From positions 32,797,652 through 32,861,651 of the forward strand of contig JANAVB010029819.1 of the NCBI GenBank assembly GCA_029216955.1: 64,000 nucleotides of DNA, read 5' to 3'. Shown here piece after piece: positions 11,801-22,318 of the stretch. The notes below the pieces were generated by a model that saw nothing but the letters and a program-made list of their open reading frames with translations, searched no databases and had not been told where the DNA came from. The stretch's first letter is position 1. Each line of letters opens with the position of its first letter. A program made the translations under genes and the position numbers. Source of the stretch: Iris pallida (Eukaryota > Streptophyta > Magnoliopsida > Asparagales > Iridaceae).

Positions 11801-13101
11801 TGCCTAGTAAGCCTAGATTAGTCTTGTTAGGACTTATAATGGCTTGTTAGACCTAGAATAGACTAGTTAGACTAGTTGACTTAGGTTTGACTTGGTTGAC
11901 CTAGTTTGACTTCTAGGGTTGACCAGAGTTGACCAAGAGTTGACTTTGGTCTAGATTGACCTAGATTCATGTAGAATGCATAGTAGTGCAACTTCTTATC
12001 ATTCTGGACTTGTTGTGACTTGTGCTGTTCTAATAGGAGCCAGACACCATTCCTCGGACAGTACTTTCATCTTGGATATTCAGTTAGCAGGCGAGTACAT
12101 TCTCTGATCATTTCATATCTGTTTAGGATTATATTCCTGCTTTAGATTACTTTACATGATGCTGACACGTTGGAAATACGGATTAGTACTATATAGATCT
12201 GGTTGTGCGATGTTATCCTCCTTAGCGGATACATCGGGTATTCGAGTTCGTGTACTTTATCGGGAACATCGTGTACTCTTTGTATTTGTTATATTCGTGT
12301 ACGAAATATGTGAATCGTGTATAATCATGTATTTATATGACCTTCGTGTATAATAACATAACTTAGCTGGATCCTTGTGTATTGATTGGGGCGGGGAGTA
12401 GAAGTGGTTATGTATTCAATCCAGTAGATTACTCGTGTACAAACCTCTGTAGATTACTCGTATACAACATCGTGCCGTCTACATAACCATCTTATGCTCT
12501 GAATTACTAGCACTATTAGTTCTCTATATTTGTAGCTATTTACTTACAGTCTCTCTCTTTTATCGTATTATTCTTCAGATCCTGTATCTTACTCTCTAGC
12601 ATGTTTATATTTCCTAACCGGTTATGATTTTGTTGAGATGTACTGTACTCGCTCCCGTCCTGACTAGACCTGTTAAAAATTTTACAGTGAATGATGAGGC
12701 TCTGGTGTCTACTCCTCTTGGTGCAGCATTAGACATCACTAGAGACATGGACCTACTAGCAGTGGATGACACTCCTTAGACTAGGATGTCGTTACTTTTC
12801 TGGATCACTGTATATAGATTCTGAGATATTTTGGGTTATGTATTTATTTTTAGACACTTAGAATTCTGGATTATATTTCTGTGCTTTCATTCTGGATATT
12901 TATCTATCTATCTTCATCTTGTTCTACCTTAGTTGTGATTGAGATATATTCTATTATGTCATCCCCATTCGGGGAGTATAACTGTTTATTACCTTTAACT
13001 GTTAGATGTTGTGACCTAGGACAGCGTTCTACCGCTGACACTGCGGCGTAGGCTGGGCGTTGTTACGTCTCGTGCCCTCACAGTGGGTGCGGATCGTGAC
13101 A
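8816..13101 (+). repeat. E3 5' LTR
   Basis: About 4,286 bases, highly similar to 16039-20299. Contains a CGTGTC/GACACG-rich stretch around 9935-10345, a hairpin CGAAATG...CATTTCG at 9986-10008, TG/CA-rich tracts, and the U5-terminal hairpin at 13029-13051. The first part is repeated again at 61506-64000 beyond the gap. No gene is supported in it. Confidence 0.92.
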
Positions 13102-13180
13102 TGTTTTTAGTGGTGGCCCATGCAGGTCAAGTTTATGTAGTGGTATTCGAACTAGAGTATCACTACAGCCTGCAGTAGGA
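13102..13180 (+). other. E3 leader: primer-binding region and bracketed hairpin
   Basis: Directly after the LTR come GTTTTTAGTGGTGGCCCATG and TGCAGG (13121-13126). A nine-pair stem follows, GTAGTGGTA (13137-13145) with TATCACTAC (13158-13166), including one G-U pair, and then CCTGCA (13169-13174) complementary to TGCAGG. The same layout occurs in E2 and E4 with different stem bases. Confidence 0.6.
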
Positions 13181-15120
13181 TTAGGATATATTTTTGAAGG
13201 TACTCAATCACAGTTAGGATTCCTTGAGAGATTCCTGGGATGACCCTTGAGAATCTTATTTAAACTTCAATTTGAAATCATTTCCCTTGTTTTGTTCGCT
13301 CTCACTCCTTGTTGTTGAATTTGGTTTTGATGAATCGTTGTTGATTTTGATTTTTCCTATCGAGATAAATTTTATGGCCTGGGTTACGATATTTTCTGAT
13401 AACATATGTGGACGGGAATAACAGGGATGGTAAAACGTCTGCTTGATTATGGAACCTGTAGTTTATCGCAGCCATATTAGCTGGCGTGGCAGAAACATAG
13501 AGACCTGACTTCGGATGTACGTATCTTGGTTATGAGATTTGGAATTTCTCGCAGTTATACTAGTCGGCATAGCGAGAATTCCAGACGACATGATTATAGA
13601 GGTGCATGCCCCAGATATGGAATCTATCGTTTATCGCAGCTTTGTTTACTGGCGTGGCGAGGACTCTGAGTAACGTGATTTTGTGCAGACGTATATGATT
13701 ATCAGATTGTATCTTGAGAAGTTTTTTAATATATCTCTATCGTACCATTCTGTTGTTATAAATTGTATTCCTTCATCAAATAGCTTAGGAGTAGGAGTAT
13801 GAGTAGGAGTAGCTTAGCTGTTATTATAAATCTAGTGTAACTTCTTGCTATTTTTTTCTTTATCCTAATACAATGAATCGATGATTTTGATAGAACTTAA
13901 CTTGGATTTGATATTATAGCTCTAGTTTCAAAAGGTTCCTTCTTTTAAACAGATAAGCAGAATAGATTTTATCATTATTTCCTTCTTGCCATTATTTCTT
14001 GTATTACCTTAAATTATATGAATATAGTGGACCCAGATGCTTGCCTGACACGTATGCATGCTACACTTGATTACCAACCTATCTAAATGCATATTAACAT
14101 GTTTGATGTTAATTTCAAAATCCCAATATTTCTATTATAGTACAGTATCAGTGACTAGTTCTCCGTTTCCCAGATTAATTTCGTAAATTAAATTTATACT
14201 TCATGTTATTAGTTGTTGTTTACATTACTGCACATGTATGTTATATACAGGGTTTCATTTCTTAAAGAAAATTGGTTGAGTTTTGTGTTTGAAATTGTCA
14301 AATGTGAGACTGTGTACATATTAAACCTTTAACCCTGGATTCTAAGTATTTAGTTCAAATTGCAGTTTTTAATTGTAATGTTTTGAGCCGTATACATTGA
14401 TATGTGTAGGTATATAATGTTAGGTTTCATACTCTTACATGTTAGGTTGTGGTTGTGGTAAACATTGAGTTGGTTTTGATGTTCGAATTTCTCCTAAGAT
14501 CTTGAAAACTGAATACATGTTAACATTTTTTTTTCATTGCTTTCAAATGAGTAGTTCAATTTTGGATTAATATAATGTTGAACTAAAACTGAATAATCAA
14601 ACCCTTTATTCAAGTTTTAACCCATGTACACTCGACACTCTACACTAATGTTCACAACTGCGAAGTAAATCTAACCCTTCATCTCTATGTTATGTTCATG
14701 TAGCCATATAGATACACATATATGTGGTTAGCCATGCATGTTAGGAGTAATAGCTTGTACCTTGTAGACTGCTTAACCAATATGCCATGAATAGTGTAAC
14801 TTGATAGCTATAGTTGAGACCCAAATCCTCCTATACACTTTCATGTATATTTCACACACAAACCACATAACCCTTATATAATGCTATCTTTTCCCTCTCT
14901 AACACTCTCTCTTTCTATATATATTATATTATGATTGGATTCAATGCTATTGACTTTCGTTCCTTAAACTTGTGGTTCTGGTTTTCTTAAAATAGTACCC
15001 CTTTATAGATGATTAGTAGTTATCTTATTTTATTTTCTGATAAGTACCAGTTTTTATATAGGATGGTAGACTGCCTTACAGTTTTGATGATTTGTTATTT
15101 CTGTATCTTTTCCAGTTCAA
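13181..15120 (+). other. E3 internal non-coding region with hairpin units
   Basis: No coding frame is recognisable. At 13461-13664 three related units share a core like CAGCCATATTAGCTGGCGTGG flanked by complementary arms; the clearest is 13541-13582, GGAATTTCTCG with CGAGAATTCC. The rest is AT-rich with no structure I can name. Confidence 0.55.
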
Positions 15121-15124
15121 CACC

Positions 15125-15265
15125 CCTGATTGCTTGTATGTTTGATACCCTATGACCGTTTTGGTTTAGCATAACTAGTATACCTAGATGAGACTTCCGC
15201 TACCACCGTATACCATGACCCTGTATGTCGTCCTTTTAAATCGTATAATTTGTTTAAGTTCTGAG
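15125..15265 (+). repeat. Direct repeat, left copy, flanking the E3 gag relic
   Basis: Imperfect match to about 15812-15955: shared order TTGTATGTTTGATACC, then a GATGAGACnTC block, then TATGTnnTCCTT and a TTAAnTnnGTTC end. The gag relic lies between the copies. Confidence 0.6.
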
Positions 15266-15755
15266 ACCAAGAGTCCTTTCCCGCCTCCTCCTCTGCCTCC
15301 AGGAGCGGTACCCCATACCATACCCTCGGCATGTTTGTTTTCTGACGGAGCTCAGATATCCAGACTTCTTCGGGATGTGTTGGAGGCACTGAGAGTTCAG
15401 GCTGAGATCCTGAAGGAGCAGGGCCGCGGGATCCAACTGCTGCGGGATTTGGTACATTCAGGAGGAGAGCCTAGTTATGAGAGGACGAGGAGTGTATACC
15501 CAGAGCCCCGTGAGCACCAGACTATCAGCCTAGACTAGCCTACCCAGTCCAGACTCTTGTTCAGCAGAGGCCAGCTGAGAGAGTGCCTACCTGCACCTTC
15601 TGTAAGAAGCCTGGACATGTATGGGACTACTATAGGAAGAAAGAGGGGAGTGCCTGTTATGTGGGTCAGCTGCACACATGCTACGAGACTGTCCTGCTGC
15701 ACTGATCCCAGCCAAGACTCTGCCTTCGGAAGGGGGTTCCAGCCACCAGACCTAG
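15190..15755 (+). pseudogene. E3 gag remnant with two zinc knuckles in different frames
   Basis: Around 15260-15538 an open frame gives a helical stretch (QISRLLRDVLEALRVQAEIL) plausible for a gag N-terminal region. In another frame near 15590-15640 is CTFCKKPGHVWDYYRKK, matching the first knuckle of E4. In a third frame CLLCGSAAHMLRDC follows, a perfect CX2CX4HX4C knuckle. Most of the capsid domain is absent, and a frameshift separates the knuckles. It cannot make a functional Gag but shows E3 descends from an E4-like coding element. Confidence 0.65.
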
Positions 15756-15811
15756 TTGGAGGTAAGTCCTTGACTTATATCTTATCCAGTCCTTGATAAT
15801 TGATGCACCCT

Positions 15812-15955
15812 ACCATAGTGTTGTATGTTTTGATACCTTCTGAATGCTTTTGATTTAATATGACTAGAATAGCTGGATGAGACCTCAGACTGATACCACT
15901 TACCAAATCCTATATGTTATCCTTCCAATTGCGTGATTTAAATAAGTTCTCTTTT
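15812..15955 (+). repeat. Direct repeat, right copy, flanking the E3 gag relic
   Basis: Second copy of the repeat at 15125-15265, about 75-80 percent alike by eye. It leads into the polypurine region. Confidence 0.6.
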
Positions 15956-15997
15956 GACCTTGATTGCTGGGGGTTTAACCTAGAAGGAGTACGATCA

Positions 15998-16038
15998 TCT
16001 CAATTTCGAGGACGAAATTTTTCTAAGGTGGGTAGGAT
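15998..16038 (+). other. E3 polypurine tract
   Basis: TTTCGAGGACGAAATTTTTC then AAGGTGGGTAGGAT directly before the 3' LTR start TGTAACACCC. The GAGGACGAAATT block is a common landmark at the 3' end of plant chromoviruses and marks the internal/LTR boundary. Confidence 0.85.
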
Positions 16039-19000
16039 TGTAACACCCAGTTTTCCAAATGAGGGTAATTTTGAAATTTTGTAATTTTAATCTTTTAATA
16101 ATGATATTTTAAATCATGATATAATTTTTGGTAATTTTTAAATTATTTTAAAACTATTTTAAATCATGACTTATGATTTTAGTGTTTTGATAGTGTAACA
16201 CTAGAGACAGCTTAACCTAGAGCCTAGCCCTGTGATTAGGGTGTTTCATTTATCATTTCCAGTTTGAGAGTATTTTGTCATTTTTTTATTTAATTAAATT
16301 TAATATATTATTGGAAATTTAATATTTATTATTAATGGTATTATTTTAATATTATTTAATTGATTGCCATGTTTTGTGATTAGCCTAACTTGGTTTGGAC
16401 CTAACCTAGATTAGTCGTAGCTAGTCTTAGCTAACCATGGTTAGTGATAGTTAGTATTATTTAGATTTATTAGAATTAATGTGATTTTTAGTGATTTTTA
16501 GTATAATTGATTTTGGTCCTATAGTTGACTTTGACTAGTGTTGACTAGGAGACTAACCTAGAGACTAACCTAGGTCATGACTACTTGGTTAGGTTAAGTA
16601 ACCTTAGCTTGACCTAAGTTAGTGATAATTAACTCATTATAATTAGTTTGGGGAAATTAGGAATTTATTTGATTAGGAATGGCTTGTGATTTCACAAGTC
16701 ATTAAATGACTTAAAGCCTTTAAGGCCCAACCCAACCAAGTGAACCTAAACCTAGCCCATTCCAGCCCATGGCAGCCACACTTAGGTCATTCCCCCTATT
16801 TAATTCCCTCCTAGAAATTAGGGCTAGGCTCCATTGGGATTATTGCAAGTTTGGAAAGAGGTGAGTCCCCATCTTCCTTAAATCATAAAAATTCCTATTT
16901 AGCTCCTTTCCACCCAAATCATTTGCATTAGGACCTAAAATTATTGTACTTGCTGTTGTTATTGAGAGATTTCAGGGAATACACAATTTGTGGATATTTT
17001 GGGAGCTTGAGGAACCATTTTATTTGGGGCTTTTTTGTGGATTTGCACCATAGGTAAATTTCTAATCTATTCCATAAAATTACTGTTTATTTTCATTTCT
17101 AGGATGCCCTAGCCCTAACCTAACAGTAGGATTAGCTAACCCTAGAATTTGAGTCCATTACGTGTCCGTATCGGACACGTATCTACATGTATAGGAATGT
17201 GTTCGACGAAATGCCCCAAAGGACATTTTGTTTGATTTTGTGAAATATTTTTGAATAGGAAAATAGGATTAGACCTCGCTTATGCATTTCTATTGCACTG
17301 AGCATGATTTAGCGTCGTGTCGAGTCGCACAGACACGCGGACACGCGGTCGAGCACGCGCGTGCGCTGGCAGAATTTATGCCCTGCTACTCGGGCTAGAT
17401 TCCGAACTGGACACGACGTTTTGGCCCACAAAATTTGACACACGTGTCGTGTCCATGACTGACACGGGGTTCCCCAAGTGGTTCGACCCTTCGTGTCATG
17501 TCGGACACGCATTTGCGTGTGCACGTGTTATGCATGCGTACACAGTGTGTACCTGTGTGTTGAGATTGGTCCTCTGTGTCTAATTCAATTTAATTAGTTT
17601 TAATTCATGTTTTTAGTTGATAATTAGATCTAAATATGATGTATTATCTATGGTTAATTAGGTTTACATGTTGGTTTAAGTTTTGATGTGAATATTAGAT
17701 TCGAATGGGTTAAAGTTCACATAGCTGATACCATTCCTGATACATGTATTGTTCAGTATTTTTCTAACCTTTTAATTTCCTGTGTAATGATGTTCTTCAC
17801 TGATTTTGACCCCCACATATTTGTTGATTTGGGTTAATGCAATGTTGCATTCGAAATTGGGCTTTTGTATGTGTTATTGGAAATTGGCATGTGAAGTGAT
17901 TCAATTTTGATTAACTGATTTGATAGACTGGGATTTCATTTGTTAAACTGGAAATTGATATTAGTTTGTGTTCTCAATTAACTGTTTAAACCTGAGAAGT
18001 GATTTAAATTCTGAAAACCTGATTTGATTTCCCTTCCATCTTGTTAATAAGCTGAAATAATGCATTGATTCATTTTAAAGCCTGTGATTCGAAGTAGTGA
18101 TTATCATTAACAGTTTTTTCTATTTCCCTTTAACACTTTTCCCTGTCAACTGTAACTGAGAACTGGGTTCCCTTCCTTTTTGCATTGTATATAGTTCACT
18201 GTAACTGAGTTTCAATTTAAGATGCTGATTTTCCTTAAAATCTGAGATTACTTCCTTAATTAAAAACCTGAGATTTTTCTTCATTTTTTAAACTAAAATG
18301 TGATTCCTGATTCCCATTTACAAATGTATTCCCTGTTTCCCTATAAACACTGCCACTGTCTTCACATGTTCCCATTTCACTATCCTCTATATCACACACT
18401 AGTCTCACACCCTCACTCTCTTCACACACACAGAGGTTTCATTAATCTGTTTTGAACTGAATTCCTTTCTTTTTACTATCAACTGCAATGTTGGTCTTTT
18501 TTTTTATGAAAACTGAATTCCCTTTCCTGTTTCATATTGATATTGTTACACTGTTTTTCCTATGGTTCACTGTTTTCCTAGCCTTCACTGTCCTAATTTC
18601 CTGCATAAACCCAGGTTTTCCTATTGCCATGCCACGGTTCATTGTCACACACTCTTTAATCTAACACACACACTCATGTACACAGGTTCAACCATCACAC
18701 TCTCTTGTCACATGCCACATTTCCCACACACACACACATAAGTACACCACCACATTCGTTCCTATTTTCTATGTATATATATTGTGTAAAGTATATATAG
18801 GTAATGTATGAATAATTAGGTATCCTATATATTATATAATGTGTGTGTATCTATATATATATTTGAGATATGATGCAATGTGTGAGATAATATATAGTAG
18901 TCTATAGGTTATGTATATTCCATATTATATTATAGCCATATCAATGTGTAATATAGGTTAGATATATTGTCATGTGTGTAATGTTATGGTTTGGCTTATG

Positions 19001-20299
19001 GCATGATATTGCCTAGTAAGCCTAGATTAGTCTTGTTAGGACTTAGAATGGCTTGTTAGACCTAGAATAGACTAGTTGACTTAGGTTTGACTTGGTTGAC
19101 CTAGTTTGACTTCTAGGGTTGACCAGAGTTGACCAAGAGTTGACTTTGGTCTAGATTGACCTAGATTCATGTAGAATGCATAGTAGTGCATCTTCTTATC
19201 ATTCTGGACTTGTTGTGACTTGTGCTGTTCTAATAGGAGCCAGACACCATTCCTCGGACAGTACTTTCAACTTGGACATTTAGTTAGCAGGCGAGTACAT
19301 TCTCTGATCATTTCATATCTGTTTAGGATTATATTCCTGCATTAGATTACTTTACATGATGCTGACACGTTGGAAACACGGATTAGTACTATATGGATCT
19401 GGTTGTGCGATGTTATACCCCTTAGCGGATACATCGGGTATTTGTGTTCGTGTACTTATCGGGAACATCGTGTACTCTTTGTATTTGTTACATTCGTGTA
19501 CGAAACGTGTGAATCGTGTATAATCATGTATTCACATGACCTTCGTGTACAATAACAAACTTAGCTGGATCCTCGTGTATTGATTGGGGCGGGGGAGTAG
19601 AAGTGGTTATGTATTCAATCCAGTAGATTACTCGTGTACAAACCTCTGTAGATTACTCGTGTACAACATCGTGCCGTCTACATAACCATCTTGTGCTCTG
19701 AATCACTAGCACTGTTAGTTCTCTATATATTGTAGCTATTTACTTACAGTCTCTCTCTTTTATCATATTATTTCTTCAGATCCTGTATCTTACTCTCTAG
19801 CATGTTTATATTTCCTAACCGGTTATGATTTAGTTGAGATGTACTGTACTCGCTCCCATCCTGACTGGACCTGTTGAAAATTTTACAGTGAATAATGAGG
19901 CTCTGGTGTCTACTCCTCTTGGTGCAGCATTAGACATCACTAGAGACATGGACCCACTAGCAGTGGATGACACTCCTTAGACTAGGATGTCTTTACTTTC
20001 TGGATCATGTATCTAGATTCTAGATGATTTTGGGTTATGTATTTATTTTTAGACACTTAGAATTATGGATTATATTTCTGTGCTTTCATTCTGGATATTT
20101 ATCTATCTATCTTCATCTTGTTCTACCTTAGTTGTGATTGAGATATATTCTGTTATGTCACCCCCATTCGGGGAGTATAACTGTTTCTTACCTTTAGCTG
20201 TTAGATGTTGTGACCTAGGACAGCATTCTACAGCCGACACTGAGGCATAGGCTGGGCGTTGTTACGTCTCGTGCCCTCACAGTGGGGCGGGTCGTGACA
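16039..20299 (+). repeat. E3 3' LTR
   Basis: 4,261 bases, starting TGTAACACCCAG and ending GTCGTGACA. Differs from the 5' LTR by scattered substitutions and small indels, for example in the GGACACGCGG repeats near 17330-17350 where the 5' LTR has one more unit. It contains no supported gene. Confidence 0.92.
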
Positions 20300-20308
20300 G
20301 CCGAGCTC

Positions 20309-20314
20309 TATATA
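20309..20314 (+). promoter_or_regulatory. Candidate TATA box of E2 5' LTR
   Basis: TATATA within GAGCTCTATATAGG, kept exactly in the other LTR at 26642-26647. Transcription would be expected about 30 bases downstream, just before the conserved reading frame at 20355. E3 has separated it from the upstream LTR half. Confidence 0.6.
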
Positions 20315-20354
20315 GGATTCACCTATATCCTGATCAGGAACACGAGAGAGAGAG

Positions 20355-20537
20355 ATGGAAATTCACGAAACCCTAACTCCGCCACCCCCACCTCCAGTCG
20401 AGGGGCGATCCTGTGGACCACTCGCCGGCCACAATCGCACACCGGAGAACGCCTGGGCCGGCCAGACAGTGCGCGCGTGTGCGAAGCACAGGAAGAACGA
20501 CAGCAGCATCAACCCAAACATCCAACTTTGTGGGTAA
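20355..20537 (+). CDS. Conserved 60-codon leader reading frame in E2 LTR (copy 1)
   Basis: Begins [14 protein letters not shown] and ends NIQLCG, 60 residues. The 3' LTR copy (26686-26868) has the same start, stop and length with about eleven amino-acid differences and no stop or frameshift. It starts roughly 40 bases after the TATA box, so it would be the first AUG or close to it. I recognise no domain; the sequence is basic in its second half. It may be a translated upstream ORF, or a non-coding leader that stays open by chance over a short length. Confidence 0.35.
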   Translation: MEIHETLTPPPPPPVEGRSCGPLAGHNRTPENAWAGQTVRACAKHRKNDSSINPNIQLCG

Positions 20538-21704
20538 AGTTCTTCCCCTGTACTCCTTCATTTTGCGCTTCGTAAATTAGTCCGGAGAGCCTATATAACC
20601 CTCTCGAGATCCCACCAAGGAGACTTGAAGATAGCATCACAACCCGCCCAGAAACTGGACGCCAATATCGACAAAAACCTGTTCGAAAATAGGGCATATA
20701 ACAGTCCAATCACCTACGTTTGGAGATCAATTTCGATCGATCTAACGCCAGATTAGAAATTCTATTTAAACACACTTTTAGACAACATGTAGGGCTCCAC
20801 AACCCAATTCACAGAAGTCGATTTTATCCACGCGCCGAGAAATCGGATCCCGAAGTTGACCGAAAATTTATTTTAAAAACTAGAAATTTGCTCCGATACC
20901 ACGTGCGTCCCGCCAAACCGAGCGACTTGGTCGCGAACAGAAAGCATCGAAAGGTGCGTAATAGCTTCGTGGACGTGTGGGCTTTGACGGAATTCAAATT
21001 GGTCGCGTGTGCGCGACGAATTTGATTCGTATCCGTCGAAATTTACTGTATCGGCCTCTGTGCAAATTTCTGAATTACTTCGTGCACGTTCGTCAGATCA
21101 AGACGAAACATGCGCAAACAGGACCGTATCGTTTTTCTGGTCCTGTATGCCAAGTTTGTTCCAATTCTGAGACAGTTGAATCGGAACGCCGTTTTGCGGG
21201 CCCCACGGTCCGATTCAACGGGCGATTTTGTGCACGGTCCGCCGGAATCCAACTTTGGACATACGGTTGGGTTCGTATCGAAAAACCGAACATGTTGACA
21301 TATAGTTTGACGACTTTAGAGACCGTTGACTCTGGCACGCTTTTTGATGCAAAGCGGATCCAACAACGGACACCGTTTTGACCTAAAATTACCGTTTTCC
21401 CCTGTGTTCAGAATTGGACTTAAGGACAGGCAATTCTAGCTATTTTGACTATTCTGAGAACATCGGTAATGTTTATTTCAGCATCCGGAGACTGTTGTAC
21501 GAGTTTTGTCTATTGTGGCACACCGAGTAGTTCAGATTATCGGTTTCACCAGCACAGGACCACAGGCGAGTACAGTTTATTGTCTGTATTTCGATATTGA
21601 TTTTTACTATATTTTATTGATTGGCCATTGGTTATGTAATTTTTATATTCTATTATAAATTATTGAGTCGGGAATGAGAAGTACCAAGGATGTGTGATCC
21701 GACC

Positions 21705-21804
21705 GTAGACATTGTTTATTTTTTTCAAGTAGACCTCGTAGACATTGTTTATTTTCTGCAAGTAGACCTCGTAGACATTGTTTATTTTTGTGCAAGTAGA
21801 CCTC
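21705..21804 (+). repeat. 33-base tandem repeat, 3 copies, E2 5' LTR
   Basis: Unit GTAGACATTGTTTATTTTCT followed by GCAAGTAGACCTC, with the last unit 34 bases. The 3' LTR has four copies (40999-41131), so copy number changed after insertion or at reverse transcription. Confidence 0.9.
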
Positions 21805-22318
21805 GTAGACCTCGCGGTGTAGTGTCCCAGACTGATCACATATCAAAGGTACTTCTAACAGTTGGGGAAGTATTTTGTGTCTATTTATTTGCTATTGGTT
21901 TTCTGTATTTTCTGTTATTTTCAAAAAACATGTAATTGATGTCTAACCTCTGTTGTATAGTCATTTTTATTTATTGAAATTACATTCAGTGAATTGTGCT
22001 CGTTCCATTCCTGACTGGAAACTAATATTTTTCGGGTTAGTTGTGGCTTCACTTAGCTTGAGAGATTCGGGTGTACTTGCAGACAGAAACCTAGAAATAG
22101 ATAGAAGATGTATCAATTTATTTTATTGTAAAATCTTGTATTTTCTTTAATTATAAATATTGTAAATATTGTAACAAATTTAGAAATGTGAATGAGCATC
22201 AAATGTTATATTTTGAGCATTTTTTCTTGCGGGCGTGACAGCGTTCTACCGCCGACTCTGCGGCATAGGCTGGCTTGGACATGTCTCGTATCCGGAAAAG
22301 CGGGTACGGGTTGTTACA

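Larger units (their letters stand above)
8816..20299 (+). mobile_element. E3: non-autonomous gypsy element with 4.3 kb LTRs (LARD-like)
   Basis: 5' LTR 8816-13101, internal 13102-16038 (2,937 bases), 3' LTR 16039-20299. Ends are TGTAACACC...TCGTGACA. The internal part has no protease, RT or integrase, only gag zinc-knuckle remnants. Its LTRs share blocks with the E4 LTR, including the terminal 100 bases, so E3 looks like a deletion-derived partner of an E4-like element. Flanks are GCCAT left (8811-8815) and GCCGA right (20300-20304), an imperfect duplication. The two extra bases AT before the left LTR equal the AT between its polypurine tract and 3' LTR. Confidence 0.88.
20300..22318 (+). repeat. 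E2 5' LTR, second piece
   Basis: Resumes E2 after E3 and matches 26634-27064 plus 40024-41648. It holds a TATA box (20309), a 60-codon frame, a 33-base tandem repeat (21705-21804) and the U5 hairpin (22246-22268), and ends GGGTTGTTACA. The site at about 20726-20738 is the unoccupied equivalent of the E4 insertion point. Confidence 0.9.
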
